10,397 bases of DNA from Tannerella sp. (GTDB taxonomy: Bacteria > Bacteroidota > Bacteroidia > Bacteroidales > Tannerellaceae), in NCBI GenBank assembly GCA_031267485.1, contig JAIRYY010000097.1, forward strand, positions 1 through 10,397, in the 5' to 3' direction. Within the stretch, counting starts at the first letter, position 1. Each line of letters begins with the position of its first letter. The notes beneath the pieces are model-generated. The model searched no databases, had not been told where the DNA came from, and worked only from the letters and a program-made list of their open reading frames with translations. Made by a program: the position numbers and the translations under genes. Positions 6,319 through 10,397 of this stretch are shown here, piece after piece.

Positions 6319-8526
6319 ATGATTCAGACAGTTGTTAAAAGAGACGGACGTGTAGTCGGTTTCAACGAGGAAAAGATTATGGCGGCTATCCGCAAGGCCA
6401 TGCTGCATACGGAACAGGGTGAGGATGTGACCCTGATAAGGCGTATCACCGATTATATTTCATGTCAGGGCGACGAGCAGATGACGGTGGAGCAGATACA
6501 GGACATGGTGGAGGTGGAACTTATGAAAAGTCCCCGCAAGGAAGTCGCTAAAAAATATATCGCCTATCGCGACAAGCGCAGTATTGCCCGCAAGGCGAAA
6601 ACGCGCGATATGTTTCTCGAAATCATCGAAACGAAATCGAACGACGTCACCCGCGAAAATGCGAATATGAACGCGGATACCCCCGCGGGTATGATGATGA
6701 AGTTCGCAAGCGAGACGACGAAGCCGTTCGTGGACGATTACCTGCTTTTGCCGGAAGTGAAAGAGGCTGTCCGGCTGAACTACCTGCATATACACGACAA
6801 GGATTATTATCCGACCAAAAGCCTCACCTGCGTGCAGCATCCGCTGGATAAGATTCTGCAGCACGGTTTTAATGCGGGGCACGGAGAATCCAGGCCGGCC
6901 AAACGGATCGAAACGGCAAGTATGCTGGGATGCATATCGCTCGAGACGGCGCAGAACGAAATGCATGGCGGACAGGCTATCCCGGCGTTCGACTTCTATC
7001 TGGCGCCTTTCGTAAGGAAAAGTTTTGTGGAGGAAATCAGGGTGCTGGAACAGCTGAACGGATGCGACTACAGTCATCTGCACGATGTCGGGATAGACGA
7101 TTACCTGCACAGGGAGCTGGATGGACTGCAGGGCGACGGGCGAATCGTGCAGCATGCCGTAAATCGCACGGTAAACCGTGTTCATCAATCCATGGAGGCT
7201 TTTATCCATAACATGAATACCATTCATTCGCGCGGAGGAAACCAGGTGGTGTTCAGTTCCATCAATTACGGGACCGATACTTCCGCGGAAGGGCGCTGCA
7301 TCATACGGGAAATACTGCATACAACCTACAAGGGGGTCGGAAGCGGCGTGACGGCTATTTTTCCGATACAGATATGGAAGAAGAAACGGGGAGTGAGTTA
7401 CCTGCCCGAAGACCGCAATTATGACCTTTATGTGCTGGCCTGCAAAGTGAGCGCCCGCCGGTTCTTTCCCAATTTCCTGAATCTGGACGCCACTTATAAC
7501 TGTCATGAGGAATGGAAAGCCGACGACCCGCGCCGTTTCGAGCACGAGGTCGCGACGATGGGCTGTCGCACGCGGGTGTTTGAAAACCGCTTCGGACGGA
7601 AGACGTCCATCGGACGCGGTAATCTTTCATTCACAACCCTGAACCTGGTGCGTCTCGCGCTGGAATGCAGGAATATCGAAAACGAAAAGGAACGCGTTGA
7701 CTGTTTTTACCGGAAGCTGGAAAATACGCTCAACCTGGCCGCGCTTCAGTTGCACCGGCGTTTCGAATTTCAGAAAACGGCGGCGCCCAAACAGTTCCCG
7801 CTGCTGATGTCGGTACTGTGGGAGGGAAGCGAGCAGCTCAGGGAAGAAAATACGATCGAAAAAGTGATTAATCAGGGTACGCTGGGTATCGGCTTCATCG
7901 GACTTGCCGAAGCGCTGGTTGCACTTACGGGGAAACATCACGGCGAAGATGGCGAGGCGCAGAGGCTTGGCCTGGAGATCGTAACGTATATGCGCGACAG
8001 GGTGAATGAGTTTGCTGAAACATACCGGCATAATTACAGCGTGCTGGCTACGCCGGCCGAAGGGCTTGCGGGACGTTTCACCCGCCGCGACCGGAGAGAT
8101 TTCGGGCCTATCAGGGGGATAACCGACCGGGATTATTATACAAATTCGAACCATGTCCCCGTCTACTATCCGTGCAGCGCTCATCACAAGGCGAAGATTG
8201 AAGCGCCCTATCATGAACTGACGCGCGGAGGGCACATCTTCTATGTGGAGATTGACGGCGATGCGACGCATAATCCGCAGGCCATCATGACCGTCGTCGA
8301 TATGATGGACAAACATAACATGGGCTATGTCTCCGTCAATCACAACCGCAACCGCTGCCTGTCATGCGGATATGAGAACGCGGCTTCTCAGATGACCGAA
8401 TGTCCCCGTTGCGGCAGCCGCGAAGTAGACCGCCTGCAGCGGATAACCGGCTATCTGGTCGGTACCACCGACCGCTGGAACAGCGCCAAACTGGCGGAAC
8501 TGAATGATCGCGTGATTCATGACTGA
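6319..8526 (+). CDS. nrdD: Anaerobic (class III) ribonucleoside-triphosphate reductase
   Basis: A 735-residue glycyl-radical enzyme that reduces ribonucleoside triphosphates to dNTPs without oxygen. An ATP-cone allosteric domain occupies about residues 3-90 (VVKRDGRVVGFNEEKI). The catalytic barrel follows, with C205 in MLGCISLE and C416 in MGCRTRVFENR, which by comparison with phage T4 NrdD are the candidate active-site cysteines. The C-terminal zinc site is C680-x2-C683...C695-x2-C698, and the glycyl-radical motif is RITGYLV with G711. All key elements are present and the length is normal. ATG 6319 is chosen because AAGGAT precedes it and the ATP cone starts immediately; an in-frame TTG at 6244 lies on the -7 promoter box and would add 25 residues. 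The end overlaps the start of nrdG by 8 bp. Electrons could come from formate or a redoxin; the sequence alone does not decide which subtype this is. Confidence 0.97.
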   Translation: MIQTVVKRDGRVVGFNEEKIMAAIRKAMLHTEQGEDVTLIRRITDYISCQGDEQMTVEQIQDMVEVELMKSPRKEVAKKYIAYRDKRSIARKAKTRDMFLEIIETKSNDVTRENANMNADTPAGMMMKFASETTKPFVDDYLLLPEVKEAVRLNYLHIHDKDYYPTKSLTCVQHPLDKILQHGFNAGHGESRPAKRIETASMLGCISLETAQNEMHGGQAIPAFDFYLAPFVRKSFVEEIRVLEQLNGCDYSHLHDVGIDDYLHRELDGLQGDGRIVQHAVNRTVNRVHQSMEAFIHNMNTIHSRGGNQVVFSSINYGTDTSAEGRCIIREILHTTYKGVGSGVTAIFPIQIWKKKRGVSYLPEDRNYDLYVLACKVSARRFFPNFLNLDATYNCHEEWKADDPRRFEHEVATMGCRTRVFENRFGRKTSIGRGNLSFTTLNLVRLALECRNIENEKERVDCFYRKLENTLNLAALQLHRRFEFQKTAAPKQFPLLMSVLWEGSEQLREENTIEKVINQGTLGIGFIGLAEALVALTGKHHGEDGEAQRLGLEIVTYMRDRVNEFAETYRHNYSVLATPAEGLAGRFTRRDRRDFGPIRGITDRDYYTNSNHVPVYYPCSAHHKAKIEAPYHELTRGGHIFYVEIDGDATHNPQAIMTVVDMMDKHNMGYVSVNHNRNRCLSCGYENAASQMTECPRCGSREVDRLQRITGYLVGTTDRWNSAKLAELNDRVIHD

Positions 8527-9031
8527 ACTTTCCATCCTGAATATCGTACACGACACGACCGTAGATGGCCCCGGATTCCGGACGGCCATCTACGCTGCCG
8601 GCTGCTGTCACCGGTGCCCGGACTGCCACAACCCGCAGTCGTGGGATTCCGGCAACGGTTCGTCCTATTCCATAAACGCACTGATGGAAATTATCCGTGA
8701 AGATGAATTTGCGGATGTAACCTTTTCCGGAGGCGATCCGCTGGTGCAGATCGAAGGATTTACCCGCCTCGCCCGGCGCATCAAAAAGGAAACCGGAAAA
8801 AATATATGGTGCTACACAGGTTTTCTATATGAACAAATCGTCAGATCGAGCCGGTTATCGCAAATACTTCCGCTGCTGGACGTGCTGGTCGACGGACGCT
8901 ACATAAACGCTTTCCGCGACGAAGACCTGCCGTTCAGAGGCAGCCGCAACCAGCGTATCATCGACGTCCGCCAATCATTGGAAAAGAACGGGGTCGTGAC
9001 CTGGGCGCTTGATTTAGTGATTAGCGGTTAG
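8519..9031 (+). CDS. nrdG: Anaerobic ribonucleotide reductase-activating protein (radical SAM)
   Basis: A 170-residue radical-SAM activase that uses a [4Fe-4S] cluster and S-adenosylmethionine to place the glycyl radical on NrdD. The cluster motif is C29-x3-C33-x2-C36 (GCCHRCPDCHNP). The SAM-binding FSGGDPL is at 69-75 and VDGRYI at 124-129. The N-terminal ILNIVHDTTVDGPGFR fits the family. ATG 8519 overlaps the nrdD stop by 8 bp, so translation is coupled. The recognisable protein ends near residue 161 (RQSLEKNGVVTW); the last residues (ALDLVISG) and the stop codon lie in a short TTAGTGATTA repeat and look like replaced or extended sequence. Function should be unaffected, because the core domain is complete. 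Confidence 0.95.
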   Translation: MTELSILNIVHDTTVDGPGFRTAIYAAGCCHRCPDCHNPQSWDSGNGSSYSINALMEIIREDEFADVTFSGGDPLVQIEGFTRLARRIKKETGKNIWCYTGFLYEQIVRSSRLSQILPLLDVLVDGRYINAFRDEDLPFRGSRNQRIIDVRQSLEKNGVVTWALDLVISG

Positions 9032-9037
9032 TGATTA
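9014..9037. repeat. TTAGTGATTA direct repeat at the nrdG end
   Basis: TTAGTGATTA occurs at 9014-9023 and again at 9028-9037. The second copy contains the nrdG stop codon (TAG 9029-9031). It resembles the low-complexity intergenic repeat at the left edge of the window in being short, AT-rich and tandem. Confidence 0.6.
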
Positions 9038-9054
9038 ATGATGACTGTCCTGCC

Positions 9055-9071
9055 GGCGATACAGCATCGCC
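9055..9071. repeat. Hairpin after nrdG
   Basis: GGCGAT (9055-9060), a 5-nt loop ACAGC and ATCGCC (9066-9071) form a perfect 6-bp hairpin 24 bp after the nrdG stop. No T-run follows on the plus strand, so it is not a classical intrinsic terminator. Confidence 0.5.
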
Positions 9072-9076
9072 TCCTG

Positions 9077-9084
9077 CAAAGATA
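9077..9084 (-). promoter_or_regulatory. Minus-strand -7 box (TATCTTTG) facing nrdG
   Basis: Read on the minus strand the sequence is TATCTTTGC, a perfect -7 box. Transcription would start near 9070, at the hairpin 9055-9071, and run antisense into the nrdG 3' end. No TTTG -33 box is found at the expected distance and no gene follows, so this may be a relic or chance match. Confidence 0.3.
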
Positions 9085-9151
9085 TGGCTTCATTTTGAAT
9101 GTTTTTATACGGCTTTCGATGAATGCTTACAATGAATCGACTAATAGTTGA

Positions 9152-9444
9152 CACGTCAGGAGTTCTGAAATTGAAGCGTCAATCAAAAAACTCCCCCCCA
9201 ATCCGCTCAAATATTCCGCCTTTGCTATTTCGGGAAGATGACCCTCCGGGAGATAGCCGACGAGATGCAACTGTCGGTCCGTACCGTCGAATGGCACATA
9301 CGCCGGTACGTACTTTTCCTGCGAAAAGACCTGAAAGACCTGCTGATGCTCGTTTTTATGTTTTATATACATGATTCCCTCCCGCAGTCGACGGGAAATG
9401 TCGACAATCCCGCCGGATACGTTGAAACTTTTTTTTTCGCCTAA
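9152..9444 (+). pseudogene. ECF sigma-70 factor C-terminal remnant (frameshifted)
   Basis: Two adjoining frames together read like region 4 of a Bacteroidota ECF sigma factor (the 'Bacteroides expansion' type). From 9173, one frame gives EASIKKLPPNPLKYSAF, matching the conserved AIxxLPPxxxxVF segment, and stops at 9239-9241. The next frame starts at ATG 9238 and gives MTLREIADEMQLSVRTVEWH, the helix-turn-helix that reads the -35 element, then LRKDLKDLLMLVFMF, the hydrophobic tail common in this group. Joining the two needs a -1 (or +2) shift within about 9236-9240. A stop (9149-9151) lies upstream in the first frame, and region 2 (core-polymerase and -10 binding) is absent. The second frame runs on to a stop at 9442-9444, past the normal protein end. 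It cannot work as a sigma factor. No SusC/SusD or anti-sigma gene lies next to it. Confidence 0.7.
9387..9405. repeat. GTCGAC inverted repeat
   Basis: GTCGAC at 9387-9392 and 9400-9405 are separated by GGGAAAT and can form a 6-bp hairpin near the end of the sigma-factor remnant. It is followed by mixed sequence and then a T-run at 9429-9437. It is weak as a terminator because the T-run lies more than 20 bp away. Confidence 0.35.
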
Positions 9445-9464
9445 CAGCGATATTTTTTTGTGTT

Positions 9465-9497
9465 TTTGTTTTGTTTATAAAAAATGCACTATCTTTG
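9465..9497 (+). promoter_or_regulatory. Promoter with -33 TTTG and -7 TATCTTTG
   Basis: TTTG at 9465-9468 and TATCTTTG at 9490-9497 are separated by 21 bp. This is close to Bacteroidota promoter spacing in a strongly AT-rich setting. Transcription would begin near 9504. No convincing gene follows. ATG 9530 opens a 35-codon frame ending at 9637, and the RNA would carry the nested inverted repeat at 9549-9605. Confidence 0.6.
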
Positions 9498-9529
9498 CAG
9501 CGCAAATTTTTTAAAAAATACATATTATT

Positions 9530-9637
9530 ATGTTCTCTGTGAAAGTAAAATATTCGTTCTGTTTTGAATTAATTAACACATTTGTGTTGGTTAATCCCGA
9601 ATATTTGTTAGAGAGAGAACAAAAGATATTTTTGTAA
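9530..9637 (+). CDS. Possible 35-residue small ORF
   Basis: A short frame starts at ATG 9530, about 26 nt downstream of the expected transcription start of the promoter at 9465-9497, and ends with TAA at 9635-9637. The product would be hydrophobic in its middle part (FCFELINTFVLVNP) with a charged end (EREQK). It has no recognisable family. Most of the frame lies inside a nested inverted repeat (9549-9605), so the sequence may be shaped by RNA structure instead. It is listed only because of its promoter position. Confidence 0.2.
   Translation: MFSVKVKYSFCFELINTFVLVNPEYLLEREQKIFL
9549..9605. repeat. Nested inverted repeat downstream of the 9490 promoter
   Basis: The outer arms AATATTCG (9549-9556) and CGAATATT (9598-9605) are perfect complements. 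Inside, TTAACACA (9573-9580) pairs with TGTTGGTTAA (9584-9593) through a 2-nt bulge, around the tiny loop TTTG minus one base. The result is a two-tier stem-loop beginning about 45 nt from the predicted transcription start. It could be an operator, an attenuator-like leader or part of a small RNA. Confidence 0.5.
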
Positions 9638-9756
9638 CTTCCTGTAAAACAATGAACTCCGTTTCGTTTTAGCTTTGAGGGGTACGAATTGGAGCGGATT
9701 TTGAATACCTGTTTTGACCGCCTTAGTCCAGCCTTTGTCCGCATAAAACTCCGGTG

Positions 9757-9786
9757 CAAATGTACGAGTTTTTTTTGAATTACAAA
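9757..9786 (-). promoter_or_regulatory. Minus-strand promoter, TTTG-N18-TACATTTG
   Basis: On the minus strand TTTG (complement of 9783-9786) is followed after 18 bp by TACATTTG (complement of 9757-9764), close to the Bacteroidota consensus. Transcription would begin near 9750 and face the plus-strand promoter at 9490. An ATG on the minus strand (9742-9744) opens a 77-residue frame ending at 9511, with no family resemblance; it is not called as a gene. The promoter may belong to a lost gene or an antisense RNA. Confidence 0.5.
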
Positions 9787-9807
9787 CCTTTTTGAAAATA
9801 AATCACT

Positions 9808-9815
9808 TATCTTTG
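9808..9815 (+). promoter_or_regulatory. -7 box (TATCTTTG) running straight into an inverted repeat
   Basis: TATCTTTG is a perfect -7 box; its last G is also the first base of the left arm of the 9815-9860 inverted repeat. Transcription would start near 9821, inside that arm. TTTG at 9791-9794 is too close (13 bp) to serve as a normal -33 box, so activity is uncertain. No gene follows before the transposon end. Confidence 0.4.
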
Positions 9816-9860
9816 TGCAAGGTGCAAGCTATATATACATATAGCGCTTACACCTTGCAC
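9815..9860. repeat. Long inverted repeat at a promoter start
   Basis: GTGCAAGGTG (9815-9824) pairs exactly with CACCTTGCAC (9851-9860). After one mismatch AAGC (9826-9829) pairs with GCTT (9846-9849). Skipping a GC bulge, TATAT (9830-9834) pairs with ATATA (9839-9843). The 19 paired bases surround a 4-nt loop. The tract after it is A-rich, not T-rich, so it is not a plus-strand terminator. Position over the start site fits an operator or a 5' RNA hairpin. Confidence 0.65.
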
Positions 9861-9873
9861 AAAAAAATGTGTC

Positions 9874-9955
9874 GTCCTGAAAAAACTTTACAGATTATCT
9901 TACTTTGTCCTGAATGGACTTTACATTTTCGTATTAGTCCTGCCATACCTTTACA
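9874..9955. repeat. Three GTCCTG-N6-CTTTACA repeats at the transposon end
   Basis: GTCCTG followed after exactly six bases by CTTTACA occurs at 9874-9892, 9907-9925 and 9937-9955. Start-to-start distances are 33 and 30 bp, about three helical turns. The six-base spacers differ (AAAAAA, AATGGA, CCATAC), so the shared parts are conserved against a varied background. They lie just beyond the 3' end of the transposase gene, as expected for transposase-binding terminal repeats similar in principle to the multiple terminal repeats of IS21-type elements. A TGTGTCGTCCTG stretch from 9869 may be close to the outer tip. Confidence 0.65.
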
Positions 9956-10017
9956 AAGTACGGCAAAGGTAGATATATTTTCCATCTAATCGCATTTGTA
10001 GGACATATTATTTTCAA

Positions 10018-10397
10018 TTACATTTTGTTTACAGTTTGTTCTCTGCCGACTTTCCGCTTTTCATCAGGGAAATTCCGCTTCGGCTGCGCCTCCGCTCCTT
10101 TTCCCTGATGGAAGGTCTCCCGTTCCGTTTTTTCCGGACAGCCATTTTTCACGCCGTCCGATTCCGGTACATTGTCCTTATCTTCTTCCGTGTTGCCGTC
10201 CGGAGGCACATGCCTGTTTCGGTAATAATTTTTCCACATCCGTTCGGTTTTCATGCCTGTTTGATGTACCTGTGCCGGAACCATGTAACCGATACTTTGA
10301 TGCGGTCTTTGATGATTGTACAAATCTATGATTTTGCCGGTAAGGGTGCCGGCTTCCCGCCAGGTCCCCGGCTTGACGTTATACATCCATTCGGTTT
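10018..10397 (-). CDS. DDE transposase (rve integrase fold), C-terminal part
   Basis: About 125 residues are visible and the frame is open to the window edge, so the N-terminus and catalytic DDE residues lie outside. Counting from the methionine at 10386, LYNHQRPHQSIGY (22-34) is the conserved YN..RPH..L tail of the retroviral-integrase fold in IS3/IS481-type transposases, followed by P37 and H41 (VPAQVH). Upstream of it, TEWMYN matches the part just after the catalytic glutamate (usually LKxE). WKNYY (51-55) ends the recognisable domain. The last 67 residues are hydrophilic, rich in Lys, Glu, Pro and Gly, and resemble no domain I know; the core family normally ends near YY. An 11-bp inverted repeat sits in this tail region. 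IS21 is less likely, as no istB lies downstream. The family assignment is tentative. Confidence 0.75.
   Translation of the reverse strand, partial: TEWMYNVKPGTWREAGTLTGKIIDLYNHQRPHQSIGYMVPAQVHQTGMKTERMWKNYYRNRHVPPDGNTEEDKDNVPESDGVKNGCPEKTERETFHQGKGAEAQPKRNFPDEKRKVGREQTVNKM
10062..10110. repeat. 11-bp inverted repeat inside the transposase tail
   Basis: CATCAGGGAAA (10062-10072) and TTTCCCTGATG (10100-10110) are perfect complements separated by 27 bp, which is itself GC-rich and partly self-complementary (GCTTCGGCTGCGCC). It lies within the coding sequence of the hydrophilic C-terminal tail. It might be a translation- or transcription-limiting hairpin or a relic of an inserted palindromic element. 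Confidence 0.6.

Larger units (their letters stand above)
9445..10017. other. AT-rich stretch without a convincing gene
   Basis: Between the sigma-factor remnant and the transposase end, no frame on either strand has recognisable family features. The stretch holds three promoter-like boxes (plus 9490, minus 9764, plus 9808), two strong inverted repeats (9549-9605, 9815-9860) and, from 9874, the three repeats of the transposon end. Base composition is clearly more AT-rich than the metabolic genes to the left. Confidence 0.6.
9869..10397 (-). mobile_element. Insertion sequence, right end with partial transposase
   Basis: The minus-strand transposase 3' end (10018-10397) and the three terminal repeats (9874-9955) together mark one end of an insertion sequence that continues beyond the window. 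The outer boundary is placed near 9869 only because the repeats and a TGT start there; it could differ by several bases. The other end, the target duplication and the full transposase are not visible. Confidence 0.6.

Noticed and set aside
6460..7545. 361-residue open frame on the minus strand
   Set aside because: It is antisense to nrdD and lacks any recognisable motif or start context.
9511..9744. 77-residue minus-strand frame behind the 9764 promoter
   Set aside because: It begins suitably close to a promoter, but the composition is low-information and no family is recognisable, so it is noted with the promoter only.
9792..9989. 65-residue plus-strand frame
   Set aside because: It crosses the long inverted repeat and two of the transposon-end repeats and starts upstream of the -7 box, so it would not be made from that promoter.

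Overview
The window looks like chromosome from a member of the Bacteroidales (Bacteroidota). The main evidence is the promoter type: several gene or RNA starts are preceded by the Bacteroidota -7 box TAnnTTTG (TATCTTTG, TATATTTG, TACATTTG), and ribosome-binding regions are AT-rich with little Shine-Dalgarno character. An anaerobic ribonucleotide reductase pair, an ECF-type sigma remnant of the kind common in this phylum and a transposase relic fit this. The species cannot be told from the sequence.

Layout. (1) 1-556 is gene-free and repeat-rich: a 7-bp AT tandem repeat, a 21-22 bp tandem array running into a long palindromic element, a 15-bp terminator-like hairpin, and a promoter at 457. (2) 557-6090 reads as one plus-strand run with gaps of 0-44 bp: a broken DapA/aldolase-family gene (N- and C-terminal ends joined by an in-frame deletion), a CtBP-like D-2-hydroxyacid dehydrogenase, a short-chain dehydrogenase, a cyclase/kynurenine-formamidase-fold hydrolase, formate-tetrahydrofolate ligase (fhs) and an MscS-type mechanosensitive channel. 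(3) 6091-6318 is a regulatory gap with hairpins, direct repeats and a good promoter. (4) 6319-9031 is nrdD-nrdG, overlapping by 8 bp: class III anaerobic ribonucleotide reductase and its radical-SAM activase. (5) 9032-10397 is visibly more AT-rich and looks degenerate and accessory: a short repeat inside the nrdG end, a frameshifted relic of an ECF sigma factor C-terminus, about 570 bp without a convincing gene but with three promoter-like boxes and strong inverted repeats, and the 3' end of a minus-strand DDE transposase next to three evenly built GTCCTG-N6-CTTTACA repeats.

How it fits together. The dehydrogenase, SDR and cyclase-family hydrolase look like a small catabolic module whose aldolase has been lost. 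The substrate cannot be read from sequence. If the hydrolase releases formate, as kynurenine formamidases do, the adjacent Fhs would capture it as 10-formyl-tetrahydrofolate; that link is inference. nrdDG is a separate transcription unit for dNTP synthesis without oxygen. The most unusual material is the unexplained promoter-plus-hairpin stretch at 9445-9867 and the repeat-bearing transposon end. No complete new defence or mobile system can be demonstrated in this window.
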